Assembly: GCA_020080175.1 (NCBI GenBank)
Contig: JAGHQL010000098.1
Span: 1 to 64,000 of the forward strand
DNA: 64,000 bases
Source of the DNA: Glutinoglossum americanum
Taxonomy: Eukaryota; Ascomycota; Geoglossomycetes; Geoglossales; Geoglossaceae
Direction of reading: 5' to 3'
The position numbers were made by a program, and so were the translations under genes. Within the stretch, counting starts at the first letter, position 1; every line of letters begins with the position of its first letter. Positions 45,376 through 57,356 of the stretch are shown here, one piece after another. The notes below the pieces were generated by a model. That model did not search any database and was not told the origin of the DNA. It saw nothing but the letters and a program-made list of their open reading frames with translations.

Positions 45376-48037
45376 ATGGAAAGTTTAGATGGCCCGCTGG
45401 CGATGGGTAAGTTTTATATTCTGCATCAAAGCTTTGTTGCCGTGGTGATGTACTAACCCTAAAACTCCTTGCTGCAAAGCCGGCCCGCCCTCACAGCCAG
45501 CTCACAACGGCTCAACCAAATCACGATCTCGCTCAAGTACATCGGCATCTAGTAAGGGTAGACCTCGTCCGGCATCTAGAGCTTCGACCACAAGCGCACA
45601 TAGCAACAATGCTCGGTCGTCACTACAACAGCAAGGTCCACAGCAAGCATATCCATTCTCCCCAGAAGGGATGATCTTGCACTCAGCCCAACATCTGACC
45701 AATCCACATGGTTTCGCAATCGACCCTGCTCTAAATGCCACTACCAACCAGGGTCTACCCGTCTATTCCGCTGAAGGAGCAGTCGGAGGCCGCCATGAAA
45801 TCAGTCCGCCGTCAGTGGATTACTCTGGCTTTGAGCTAGATGGCCAGATGCTTGACGTTGGGTTTGACGAGCAAGATCAGGATCAGGACGCCGGTGCTGG
45901 TGGAACCGCCGGCGGAAAACCAACTAGAAAAGGCACAAACCCCGATGTAGCAAACGATATCGAACTCAGGCGCCTTCACCAGGAAAACCGACATCGCTCG
46001 CTTGAAGATATTGGAAATCAGCTGAGAAAGGATGAGGGTGAACCGTGGTCCGAGAAAACAAGACAGGTTTTTGCGATGTCCTGGTACGCTTGGAACCCTC
46101 AATCGTTGCTCACCAGACTAACAGTTCGAAATTCCTAGGTTAACTACCGCTTGTAAAAAAGAAGAACTCACTATTGCAGTGCCCCGAGGTCGTGTGTACG
46201 CCTATTATGTGTCGAAATGTGCTGTGGAAAAGGTCAAACCATTAAATCCGGCCTCCTTTGGTAAACTTGTCCGTATCGTATTCAACAACATCAAGACACG
46301 TAGACTCGGGGTGCGAGGTCAGTCGAAATATCACTATTGTGGACTTTCTCTTCATGATGACCGTACTGGCAAGGTCGTTGCTGCCAGCAACTCCCAGAGT
46401 CATCGTTCACGGGAGTTGCAACCAGGCCCCAAGTAAGAATCCTTGTGGGCTCTAGTTCTTATAAATGCTTACTTTGATCTTCCAGCCTCAAACTACCACA
46501 GCCGCCGACGGATGTAGCCATCTTTCCAGCACCCGGCGTCCCCCTTGGGTCGAAGTCCTCAAGCCGACGAACTACTATTAACAGCTTAGTAGCTTCGGGA
46601 CGCTTGTTTTGTGAACCGAGTGATAACAGCAAACAATCAGGGGTCTCGACATCTATGACAGAGCGTGAGCTGCGCTTTCCAACATCGGAAAAAGATCCTC
46701 CCATCAACCCCCATGATCCGATAGAGTTGCCGAGCATTGACGACTACGCAGCCCTTGGTACAGATCCAGACGCCGCTGCTACATTGACTGCTCTTTACCG
46801 CTCTCATTGCACATCTCTCATCGAGTCACTCCGGTATATGCGGATTAAGCAATTCTTCCACCTGTTCACATCTTTCCATGGAACCCTTACCGTACCAAAT
46901 CAGAAGCTCTTTGCGGATCCTAGCATAGCTCCTTGGATCAAGGAATGCGACTGGCTCATGTACAAAACCATGATCGGTTTACTATCGCCACTCACTCTAC
47001 AGGTTGTTCCAGCTGAAGTTATCAATGCTATGAGTCGTATATCAGAGTCTTTGGGTGCTCACGTCCGCGCTACATTCCATTCTCATCCTCCTCACGTAAT
47101 TGAAGCAAAGATTGGCCCAGCAACAATTTTTGCAAGCCTTCTCAACCGCCTGCTGCGGGTCAACGCAACAGCACATGCGGCGGCCAAAATGCTCTGCAAT
47201 GTCGCTGACCGTAACCTCATGTACAACGACTATCTCCTATACGTTCGGCCGATCGGTGTGGTCGAAAGCGAGCTTCCAAACTGCGGTTATAACGAAGTCC
47301 TTCGGATACTCACTACTGAGATTGGAGACTTGTTGCAACCGCTCTCTGTCCCTTGGGAATTAGACCTGGAATCTAATCAGAGTGTGACTCTATCACCAAG
47401 TCCCCGCCACCAGTCAAACAACTCCTCAGACCCTTCAACTGAAGGTGTTCTTGACAGATGGACAGCGTTCTTTAAAAAACTTCCCCAGCGTTTCCCTCAG
47501 ACTGACGCGCGCACCATCTTACAATGTTTTGGAGGTGTTAGTACAGCCGTGTTAAGAGACATCACCATGAACTCCGGTCAGAGTTTTGGTGCGTGGTGGG
47601 TGGTGAAAGTTTTCCTTGATGAGTGGATGGCGTTTCTAGCAGAAAGGGGAGGTTTTATGAGCCATAAGTCGGCTTGCGCTGATGCGCCCGAATCTGCTAT
47701 GGCTATCGATGCGACATCTGACACCTTTGATGAAAGGCATGGAGGCAGCGGGCCGAGAAGTGGTGCAAGTAGCCATCCGGAAAGTAGGCCAAGTAGTGTA
47801 GATGGGGAGAACACTAGCCCGACACTCGGTCCAAATATCAGCCGTGGTGATGCGATATCCCCTATGGCCGTCATCAGCCAAGCCGCTATGGCTGCGGCTG
47901 CAGGTTTTGGAGGCAGTGTTGGACCTGATGACAGTGGCGTTAGTATGAGGATGTCTGAAGAGGATCTAACAATGGGAAAGTATGACTTTGTTCCTGATAG
48001 CACTGATACGGCTGGAGGCGATGTGGTGGTCTGCTAG
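45376..48037 (+). CDS. RFX-family winged-helix transcription factor
   Basis: A DNA-binding regulator of the RFX family (fungal members include Crt1 and CpcR1/RfxA, linked to DNA-damage control and development). The first exon is short (MESLDGPLAM, from 45376). Exon 2 is Ser/Gln-rich, then the RFX domain begins with ENRHRSLEDIGNQLRKDE and crosses an intron to WLTTACKKEELTIAVPRGRV. It continues YAYYVSKCAVEKVKPLNPAS, FGKLVRIVFNNIKTRRLGVR and GQSKYHYCGL. The long last exon (to 48037) holds the extended C-terminal conserved region (HCTSLIESLRYMRIKQFFHL, RLLRVNATAHAAAKMLCNVA) and a Ser/Gly-rich tail. Four exons. Convergent with aos1. Confidence 0.92.
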
Positions 48038-48922
48038 GTGACAGGTCTGTGCAAAGGCCTGCAAAGTCATGTTTTCTTCAAGTGTGGTCTAGGGCGGTTT
48101 GTTCGGTAGGGATGGGATATACAGGAGGCGGGTTGGCGTCAGTCACCATTCACACCATACTTTCAAAGGCGCCCTCACCTTCATTGACAACATGAAATGA
48201 ACGAACGATTCCGAATTAACGACTCTGTGGCGCTTTGAAAGACTAGGCTTGGGAATCGGATAGGAATCTCATACTTCTCTTTTCCTGGTTCGATTTTATC
48301 GTGTCCGGTAGGGTTCTGATTTCATGTGCTGCCATTCTTCTTTTTGCACTATCGTTTGGGCGACTGGATATCCCGATCTCGAGTGCCTTTTCCTTTCCAT
48401 TACCTTCACCCTTGGTGTAAATAGCCTTCTTGCGCCGCAAGCGCGTGCTCCTGTGACATTCTCCTTTCTTCACTTCACAATATCCCAACGGGCCGCCGTG
48501 TTTCTCCTTACCCCATGTGTCACATAAGTCACCTACCATTCTCTTGGTATACTCTTGTTTTTTCCGCCATTTTGTTCTCCCTTTCCGTTTCCCCCCTTCC
48601 AAACTCTTTGCTGGTATGGGTCATCGCAACTCAAGGAGTTTGTTCTACCATTAGAGGTGGGCACTTGGAAATCCGGTGGTCCAATGTGGATTTTACACTC
48701 TATAGGGCCTTGCAAGCTCAGATGAACTACAGTGAGATGAACACATAGTGTGATAGTAAAGGGCCCGAATTCAACGCCCACCGCCTAAGTAGACAAGTGT
48801 CTAACCGGACACTGAGGCGGTAGAGCCTCCATTTTGCAATATCATTTTGTACGATGTTACGCAAAAGCTAAACGTATACAGAAGCAGACCTGACGCCACC
48901 AGTAATCCCTACACTACAGTCA
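48038..48922. other. Convergent intergenic region rfx / aos1
   Basis: About 885 bp of 3' flanking sequence. No gene recognised. Confidence 0.45.
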
Positions 48923-50238
48923 TCACGCCACTACTAAACTCATGAGCGGATGTAGCGCGTAAACCGGGGCTTTTGATTCTTCTGCATCAAACAATAGAAA
49001 ATTCTGAATTGGCTGCTCTCTCCCTCCCAGCACGTTAATCACATCCTGCGCGAGCACTCCCCCAAGGAATGCCGTTACTGGCGCCAACTCAGCTCCCATA
49101 TTCTGTAAAAAGTTCCTTAGGAACTCGCTCGTTAGTGTCTCTGGTGGCAGCTGAAGCTCCTTGTGCTTTGCCGTGGCAAGCGTGGTAAATAGTTCCATGT
49201 CGGCGCGAGATTGGGATGGGAGAGCGTTGTTGGAGAGACGCTGGAATTCCCAGAGGGCTCGGATGCCGGTCAGGAGCTGTGTTACCTGCCGGAGCCTCCG
49301 GCGGTTCTTAAGATGTTCCGCTGGAAGCGGGGCAGAGTTGACTAAGGCGATTGGAGAGTATGTTTCCCGCTTCGTAACTATTTCCACCACTTTCCCGTTT
49401 TCCTTCTTGGTTGTCGCAGCTATGACAGAACGAGTAGAAGTTTCTGCCTTGAGCGCTGTGGGGATGTTCGACTTGTCTCTTTGAATGACATAGTCGTGAG
49501 ATATAAGGTCCGCGAAGATATAGCCATAGAACCCGTGGCTAGCTGTTGCATAAAGAGGTCTATTAGAAAGGCGAGTGTGTGTGTTGATCGACGATATGGT
49601 GTCGAAATCCGCCTCCGTGATGATCACGACGTCAAATTGAGTAAAATACTCCGGCCCCCTCGTCTTAACATCTGTGGATTCGGCGTGCACGGCAACCCGG
49701 GGGTTTAATTTTCGAATTTGAGGGGCTGCGGCGTTAGCGCGCTGCGAGACTCAAGTTAGACAGACTGCAAAATGCCGCGCTCCCTCCTAAACTACTATTT
49801 AGTACTTACATTTTTGCCAATATCTTCCTCTGAGAGAAAGAACTGGGAGCACAAGTCATCCCCGGAAACTGGTTCGTGATCAATGATGGTCAGGGAACCA
49901 ATACCGGCAAGCACAAGATTCTTTGCAATCTCGTTCGCTAGGGCCTTCATAGTAACCAGGAGGATATTTGCTGAACGGAGTCTGCGTTAACGAGTTAGCA
50001 AGGACGATGGCAAGATAACAGGGAAAACAGGGAAAGGTACTTTTCTTGTGCTTTCACGCCCCACAAGCGGATCTGACGATCATATAAAGCTATCTCATCT
50101 TCCAATCGCAATGTGTCAGCTTCTAGGATAGTGCCGCATCTTGGGAGGAGAATGTGGGCAAACAATACCAGCGCTAATAGATTGCGTATTCTCTGTCGCG
50201 GTGGCAACTTCATCAGTAGAGTCTACAGTGATAGGCAT
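48923..50238 (-). CDS. aos1: SUMO-activating enzyme subunit Aos1 (E1 small subunit)
   Basis: Pairs with Uba2 to adenylate SUMO. It starts at 50238, MPITVDSTDEVATATENTQ. A first intron follows, then EIALYDRQIRLWGVKAQEK, the E1 N-terminal signature, NILLVTMKALANEIAKNLVL, GIGSLTIIDHEPVSGDDLCS and QFFLSEEDIGKNRANAA. The last exon (49690-48923) has FDVVIITEADFDTISSINTH, GFYGYIFADLISHDYV, and the closing GAELAPVTAFLGGVLAQDVI, NVLGGREQPIQNFLLFD. No catalytic cysteine domain, as expected for Aos1. Four exons. Divergent from the unknown gene at 51171. Confidence 0.92.
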
Positions 50239-51170
50239 GGCTGACTGTGTGAGTAGTAGTGAGATTACGAATAAGCGTATAAATTACAGATATAGAGGCG
50301 CAGAAGTGAGACAATGAGAACAGTGGAGGTGAGCTGCGTAGAGGAGTACAGAGGAGAGATATGTTCGCGGTAGGGCGGAGCAGAGTGGTAAATCGAATTA
50401 GGGATGAAGACAAGCAAACAACGCAAACAGCACAAACAAACACTGCTGCCGCATCAAGGTTGGTTGGTTGTGCACCCCCTGCTGCTGTTCAGGGCCTGGT
50501 TTGTCCTTTTCTCCAGTGGAACTTCAACTGCTTGGGTGACTGGCATTTCCGCCTTACAGTGGTCACCTTTAACTGGAATACCGGCTGTGCAACATAAGCC
50601 AAGGCTGGCAAGCCAAGGCTGGCAAGCCCAGGCTGGCAAGCCCAATCCTGCAGCTACTTGTATCATCACTGTGCAGGTGCACGTCTAATGGCCGGTGATC
50701 ATAGAGCCTCAAGCCCATATCGGAGCTTCAGACAATAGCCACAAGTCCCAAGTCCCGAGTCCCAAAAGATCCTCCCTCTTTCATCCGCATATCTGCTCTC
50801 GTCAACCGCCATATCTATCCTATTTCTTTATCCTCACATCCCTTTCTCGCTTTTCCCCCTACTACACGTTTCAATATTTTCCCACATATTCGATATAGAG
50901 TCGTGGCTTCCGTGTTCGCCCTTCCACTCGCTCATTCGCTCGGCCGTTGAATCATCGTGTTCCATGACGAGATCGGTATCTTTATCTCTCTACTGACATG
51001 GTGTGTCACTCCGCTCCGACTCACCATCTCCCTCGCTTTGCGTTATATACCAGAGCTTGTGCCTGTGCTGTCGCGCAATGAAGAGCCATCGTTGGGTTGC
51101 CGACAATCTGCGTCACTTCCCCCCCTCAAACCATTCTACCTTACCACCAACGAGATAGCTGACATCAGAC
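50239..51170. promoter_or_regulatory. Divergent promoter region aos1 / unknown gene at 51171
   Basis: About 930 bp. It contains a 14-bp tandem repeat (50596-50644) and a pyrimidine-rich leader (50770-50880). No gene recognised. Confidence 0.5.
50596..50644 (+). repeat. 14-bp tandem repeat, about 3.5 copies
   Basis: The unit AAGCCAAGGCTGGC repeats in tandem with a single A-to-C variant in the later copies. Confidence 0.85.
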
Positions 51171-53133
51171 ATGAATCCCTTGCAGTCAGGCAATTTTGAC
51201 TTCCCTCCGGCGTCACCATCCTCCAGCTCAGATACCCCGCCAAACCTCCACCCATCCCGGTTTCCGGCCCCAACATCGGCTTCAAATTCAACACTGACAC
51301 CAGCATCACCGCATTTCCCGCCACTGTCTTCTCTACCAACCCAGCAAGCTCGCCTGCGACAACTGCAAGATGTGCTCCGCTTAGAGCGTGAAGACCGTGA
51401 GGATACATCGCCGAGCGATCCCCCTTCAATATTATCGCATATCTCTACCGACCACCGCCGTCACCAGGGAATCGTTCGCAATATCACTACCCCTCATGAC
51501 CCAATAGGCTGGCCACCGCGGCCAGGAGCCACTACCCAACGGTCAAATCCAACTACCACTGCCGAACATCGCCCGCGACGCCGGGCAACCCCAAGTGAAC
51601 GCTACCTACAACGGCCACCGCCTTCCGTACGACAGCGGTCCAGCGCTGAACACTTGGCTCAATCGCGTTTGACACTAGAAAGCATCCGATCACGAGACAA
51701 TGACATACCGTCGAACCACTCGTTAAACGAGGATATCACCACTTTAGAGTATGAAGGCGAGGCGGAGGTCAACCGCCGCAACAAGCGTCGTAAGTTGGAT
51801 GTGGACTCATGCGGAGCAGGGCTTTCGGGTTTTAGCTATGGTCGTTACGGTCAGGTAGAACCCGGTGAGCTAAGCATGCAAATCGTTAGTTGCGATGGGG
51901 GGAACTACGCGGAGGATGATGGGGGAAGTCGAGACTATTGGGCAGAAAATGTTTTACGCAAGGATTCTAGCGTGTATTGCACCAAAAGCAATAGATGCAA
52001 CCTAGTCTTACGGCATAAAGGGGGAACAGCATTCACCCTTACGGAGCTTGACATCAAAGCGCCTCGTCGCGGGTTCACCGCTCCGTATGTCCCGTCTCCC
52101 GACTACCTAGAGTTCACGCTGACGCTTCCGTCATTTTCTACTTAGTGTTCGAGAGGGCATGATATTCATCTCCATGACATCCGGTGACTTGCTCTCCCGT
52201 ACAGCCCAGTATCAGATACATTACTCTTCGCCACCGTCACACATTCTACCATCAAACTCGGGGCGTATGAGCAACAGGCAGAGCCGCCGCTCAACGGCTC
52301 CACCATTTCGCACTCCGGATGCGGCCCAAATGGAAACTCATCGGCTCATCAGTGAGCTAAATCGACGCTCAGACCTAAGTTATCTTATGCCAACAACGTT
52401 TTCTCATAGGGACGGTGAGCAAATGGAGTCGATGCCTACGCATATACACACTCCGCTTAATAATGCAGAAGATGGTGAAAATGATAGGCCAATCCTCGAT
52501 GCCGGAGAGAATTGCGACTTTCCCCTCCACATTGTGGACGACTCGGAACAGGGCCATGCGGACATTACAACTCCTAGCCCACCTCCATTTGTAGTAACAA
52601 CTGAATACACAGATGAGGAGCACGAAACCAATCCGGACTCAACCTCCGAATGGGATGGAAGGGCAATGAGGGGTGCAGTTAGTACATACTCGGACGAAGA
52701 CGACGATGAACCATTCGGGGGGAGAATATCCGCTCGAAGATCTATAGGGGGGAGGTGGGAAGAGCGGTGGCGCTTGTTCGGGAGATCACCAGTCGATCTC
52801 CAAGCGCGAATGGTCCCCGGAAGTATCGAAGCCACCCTACAAGCGGAGCCTTCCCACCCCCCATTAAGGGAAGAAGAAATTTTAGCGCCCCATGCGAGGT
52901 TTTCGATAAAAAAGGATAAAAGCAAGTGTAGCATCAAATTTGATCCTCCTGTGTGAGCCATCCATTCTACTTTCTTTTCCTTTTTTCCACAACTAACCTG
53001 TGCACATAGGTCTGGAAGGTTCATACTATTGAAACTATGGAGCCAATCTAGGGATGAGAATATTGATATTCAGAGCATAGTGGCGCATGGGTTCGCAGGC
53101 CCGAGATATTTCCCGGCTGTGGAGATGAGATAG
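51171..53133 (+). CDS. Conserved fungal protein of unknown function; possible discontinuous discoidin-like domain
   Basis: No function recognised. Three exons fit in phase: 51171-52084, 52146-about 52954, and a last exon ending at 53133. Residues 1-190 are Ser/Pro/Arg-rich and probably disordered, with a basic RNKRRKL patch that could be a nuclear signal. Two compact blocks look folded. The first is YGQVEPGELSMQIVSCDGG through CNLVLRHKGGTAFTLTELDI, KAPRRGFTAPVREGMIFISM and RTAQYQIHY. The second, about 230 residues later, is SIKFDPPVSGRFILLKLWSQ, NIDIQSIVAHGFAGPRYFPA. The second reads like the closing strands of a discoidin/DOC-type beta-sandwich, with the acidic, low-complexity stretch between them as an insertion. 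That fold assignment is inference. Confidence 0.8.
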
Positions 53134-53432
53134 CCATTTCAAGACGCAAAGGCAAGGTAACCAAAGACGGTCAACTACAGCGGCAACAGGCTTATATCAC
53201 AGCATTGGAGTGAAAAGACTTAACTCATGTATACATATAATACACACGAGCCTTTCCTGGATACACGTACTAGAAGACATTCATTTTGATCCACTTGTAG
53301 CACCCCGGTTCCCCACCACTGTCAAAAAGTAATGCCAAGCCGCACAGCTTCGGGTCGCAAGCACAAACCACAATCCTCCGCTCTCCGGTTGGATCTTCTC
53401 CTGTCGTACCATTTGGCCGAACAAGTGGGGGT

Positions 53433-55010
53433 CTAGCCGCCATTGGACACTAACTTTTGACGCCACTCCACAAATTCTTGCGTGAGAATGCCACCGTGTC
53501 CGCTTTCCTCAAGCCTAAAGACCTCGATGATGGGTGATTTCTCTCGCCTCCGAATCCTCCATATACCATCACCCCTAATAGCTCCCTTAAGCCCTAGTCG
53601 AAGAGAAAACAGTTAGCCAGAGCCATCGTCAGCCCAGCGAGCGACTCAGAGTACGCCACCAACTTACATTCTAGGAACTCTGCAGTGAAGTTAATACATA
53701 GATTCCCATCCCAGATCCTACTCCCTCTCTTCACAATTGCGGGGATCGACCTAGTCTCCAGCTCCTCGATCGACTTTAAGATCCCATCTTTACTCCGGAA
53801 CCCTACTATTATTTTGGGCACGCCTAGAAGAAAGGATTGAGCCCAAAACTTCAAGAGTTTCCGCTCGAACTTATATCTATCCCTAGGGTGGAGAATTTCT
53901 TCGCTTGTTTTCAATTCCACCCAGTTTATCGGGTCCTCCCTATTCTCTGGCTTGCAGTCCCAGGCTTTTTGTTCGGTCAGCTGCCAATTTTATAGCGTAG
54001 TGCGTTATACCAGGACATACCAGCGTCGACTTCGCCTCCTATTACTAGTTTCGATTTGCCGATACCCGTTCGCACGACAGAGCAGTACTGTGCGCTATTA
54101 TTCACAATTTGATCTTCCCGGCCTTCAATATAATCACGGGAGGTAGCATCCCAGGGCTCTGGTATGAGTGAGAGGGTCTCAAACTTGTAGCCTGGCAAGA
54201 CCGTCAGGTCCACCATGACCAGATGTAAATTCATGATTACAAACCCCAGAAACTCATAAGATCCTGAGACTGATTCCCGGGTCGAGGCTGTTGAGTATAC
54301 TGAGTGGACCATTCAGCTAACTTGTAATCGTGATTCTCTTCGATAAATCTTTTCAAATTAACATCTACCCTGACGGCCTTAGCCTAACGGATCGCCTACA
54401 TGGTTCCCTTGGAATAAATGCAAACCGTCAGCTGGGGTTGACGATATGGTGCCGCACAGCAAGCCTACTTGGAATAGAGTAGCATTCATCTCAAACCTAC
54501 CTATCGGTTAGCATTGCAAAATCAACAAAAAAGGGTATAGCAAATGTAGTGTGTTACCCTCCAAAGTCGCTACATGGAGTAATCATGATCTACATAGAAT
54601 TGTCAATATCAAGGAGCTTTCCGAACTAGCAGATAGCTAACCTTCGTCATCATGCCCCTCCAAGTAATAAAGTCTGCCTCGCATTGCTTACCCGTCTCCT
54701 TCTCCAGGGCCATAACAGTTGCCAAAAGGCTGTCTAAGTGGTCATCGGCAGTATCATCCAGCTTCTCAAAAGTGTCAAAGCCTTTGGATAAATCTGCACC
54801 TATCCTCGGGGGATAATAATACCGTAATGACGATTCGTCTAGACGAAACTTGTGCTGGCCATCATAAGAAAAGCATGCAATTTCCTACAAATGGGCTTTT
54901 AGTGTCGATAAGGGGGGCTAGAGCGTAGAGTATGAATTTACTTTGGGTCTTCGAATTGCAGCACTGGAACCGGCGAACCGTTCAACGGGATGAATTTCAA
55001 AATTATCCAT
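53433..55010 (-). CDS. rai1: Decapping nuclease Rai1 (DXO/Dom3Z family)
   Basis: Partner of the 5'-3' exonuclease Rat1/Xrn2; removes incomplete caps (pyrophosphohydrolase/decapping). It starts at 55010, MDNFEIHPVERFAGSSAAIR. Then come EIACFSYDGQHKFRLDESSL, a divided block with ITWRGMMTK, GYKFETLSLIPEPWDATSRD, SKLVIGGEVDA (Glu/Asp metal ligands), NWVELKTSEEILHPRDRYKF with the conserved ELKT, FWAQSFLLGVPKIIVGFRSK and NLCINFTAEFLE. The last exon is AIRGDGIWRIRRREKSPIIE to FVEWRQKLVSNGG, stop at 53433. Five or more exons. All main catalytic motifs are seen. Confidence 0.9.
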
Positions 55011-55248
55011 CTTGAGAATTTCAGATGTGGGATAGAAGTTATATTGGAAATTCCCAAAAACAGGAGCACAATTTTTAGCGGAAAGAAGACAGAAAGAGAG
55101 AGGAAATAGATATATGTTTGGGCTTTGTTTGATGCCGATGATGCAGGTGGTGGAAATGCGTTCATGGTGCATTTTCGCCGCCCTACATTAACCCCAAGAA
55201 CAATAACAAGCCCATATTCCCCAACGAGACATCTAAGAACAATATATA

Positions 55249-55771
55249 ATGTCCACACGAAGCACCACCTCGCGTCCGGGCACCTCCGGGGTCCGACGAA
55301 ATCTATTCCACCACCACCTTAGTCGCCGACCAACCACGAGCTCCACGTCGACTTCTGCCTCGACGCTTCAAGCGTCCCCTGAGGACACCAGCGCCGATAT
55401 TGTGATCCGTGACAAGAATGGGAACTACCAAGTCGAGGTCCCGCTGATACCGGAGGAGAGGCAGGAGGAAGCATTGGAGAAGGAGAGTATGCGAGAATTC
55501 ACCGTTCAGACAGACCGTGTGAGGCGGCATAGTTAACATGGTACCACAGAAGAGGATGCGAGGTTGGCTGAGGCCGTCAAGCACCACTCAAGGGATAGAA
55601 ACAGACAACCTACTGGTAAAGCAGCAAGCTTCTGAACTCTTGCCCGAAAAACATGTCCGCTAAGTATTCTACAATACAGAGTTAATGGTTGCAGTTCAAG
55701 CTAGTCTACGAAGTAAAGCAGCATCGCTCCAGGAGGATAATTGGATGTATGAAGCCGATGATGCTTCTTGA
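55249..55771 (+). CDS. Small conserved fungal protein of unknown function; in-frame stop or ultra-short intron
   Basis: It starts at 55249, MSTRSTTSRPGTSGVRRNLF. A Ser/Thr-rich, basic N-terminus is followed by DIVIRDKNGNYQVEVPLIPE and TVQTDRVRRHS, where TAA at 55534 stops the frame. The same frame reopens 15 bases later with EEDARLAEAVKHHSRDRNRQ. A clear 3' exon (from about 55696, after TTGCAG) codes for VQASLRSKAASLQEDNWMYE and ends at 55771. Possible ways past the TAA are a 33-nt intron (55517-55549, giving TDQEDARL), a 52-nt intron ending CTGAG that drops the conserved block, or a true truncation. Function unknown. Divergent from rai1, with 238 bp between starts. Confidence 0.65.
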
Positions 55772-55904
55772 GTTTGCGGTTGAAGGTTATGGCGTTCGGC
55801 GAAAAAGATACGGCGTACTTGAGGCGCTAGGCGGGTTCAGCTTCGTCAGGAGTACATTGTCTGTTACAATGGCTCGGATTTGCTCCAAGAGTAATAGCAA
55901 GCTC

Positions 55905-57239
55905 TTAGTCCAGGTCTACGGCTGGTGGTGGTGCAGGACCCCCCACTCTTTTCGACTGGGGCTGTCCCCCTCCCCCTCCACCAACGGGACCACCGAATAG
56001 ACTCCCCATCATGTCCATCAGCGGATTGGTCTGTCTTCTTATCTGTATCCCGAAATACATTTCTCCGATCTGTTCTAATGCCTTTATGATACCATAACGT
56101 TAGTAGTGCGGTCATCTCTCGACACGAACAGTCGAAACTACAACTGTTCTCGGGTACGCTTACATCGTCCCAAGTACCTGCGTCTCTAATATGTACTGCG
56201 TAGTGGTTCTTCGATAGCCGAAAGAGTTCTGCGTTTCCTCTCTGAACCGATTGTAGCAACAGGCCTAAAAAGTTTAATAGTGGCAAGCTCGGATATATCC
56301 TGAGGTCTGCAGTTGCACTACTGGTATCTTGCACTGACAGGTTTTTGTTTGATTCCGTCAGGCGACTTGTGAATATCTGCAATGACCGGTTGGCGTCTCG
56401 AAGATTGCCAACCAGGAGATATGGGAAGACGGCTCGGGCGGCATAGAGAGCTGCCGTGTGTGACTCGTCTTCCATATACCATTCATATTCTAGCCGTGCG
56501 AAATACTCTGGTGATTCTTTAGTGCCGAGGGTAAGGTGGCGTTCTGCTTCATAAGGGTCACGCTCTAATGAGTGGTCAGCAAAGAACATTCCCATAGCAA
56601 ACCATGGCGACCCCACCTTCAGCATACAAAGTGCCAGCTACATGGTGAAGCTCTGGGTCACCAGCAGGGAATTCTCCGAATTTTGATGACCATCTACAGG
56701 CCAATTAGTACCTTCGATACGAAAGTATTGACGTCTAAGCTCCTCTCACGCTATAAATTCCCCAATAAACCTCTTCCGACTTGGTTCCTCAGGCAAGAAC
56801 AGTCTCAATAGCTGTATGAGTTTCCCTGTGACTCGCACAAGTCAGCCATCTCGTACCGTAGAAACAGCCGACCCCTTCCGGAACCAGGGACTCTGTAATC
56901 CAAACCGAACCTTTGTTCCCAGAGTCGGGTTTGAGTTCCGCAGACTTGTAGACATCCGTGAGGAAAAGACACAAATCCCCTCCGCTTCCCCCCTGTCCGG
57001 CCTTTAGAAGCGCCTGAGCACCAGAGAATAGAATATCAATTGCCGAATTAAAGTTGGCTTGTTTGACATAGCGTGATGCGACGACTCTGAGTTGCTGATG
57101 TGCTTCGTAGTACTGACCTTCCTCAATCCTATGGGCGTGAAATTGTTGTTAGTGGGTTGGAAGAATTCGGAAACGGCTGAAGATAGCATACTAACCGTTG
57201 CTGCAACCGTGAAATGGTCTTATCTATTCTAGAGCCCAT
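55905..57239 (-). CDS. get4: Get4, guided entry of tail-anchored proteins factor
   Basis: An alpha-helical-repeat scaffold that with Get5 passes tail-anchored proteins from Sgt2 to Get3. It starts at 57239 (MGSRIDKTISRLQQR). Then come EEGQYYEAHQQLRVVASRYV, ANFNSAIDILFSGAQALLKA, GGDLCLFLTDVYKSAELKPD, FIGEFIRWSSKFGEFPAGDP and ELHHVAGTLYAEERDPYEAE, RHLTLGTKESPEYFARLEYE, AVFPYLLVGNLRDANRSLQI. The last exon ends in a Gly/Pro-rich tail (FGGPVGGGGGGQPQSKRVGG) with stop at 55905-55907. The helix pattern and length fit the family. Convergent with the small unknown gene. Confidence 0.9.
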
Positions 57240-57356
57240 GATGACGAGCTGACTGGTCAGGGTAGATGTTCAGTACCCGCTCGCTTGGTGGCTTAATTAT
57301 TGAAGTCGCCTATGGAAAGCCACCTATAGTCGCTAAGCGGCCTTAAATTTCCAGCA

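Noticed and set aside
47578-48003. 141-codon minus-strand frame opposite the RFX gene end
   Set aside because: Antisense shadow of the Ser/Gly-rich RFX tail.
52404-53024. 206-codon minus-strand frame opposite the unknown gene at 51171
   Set aside because: Antisense to the coding exon, with no recognisable domain; the plus strand has the in-phase exon joins.
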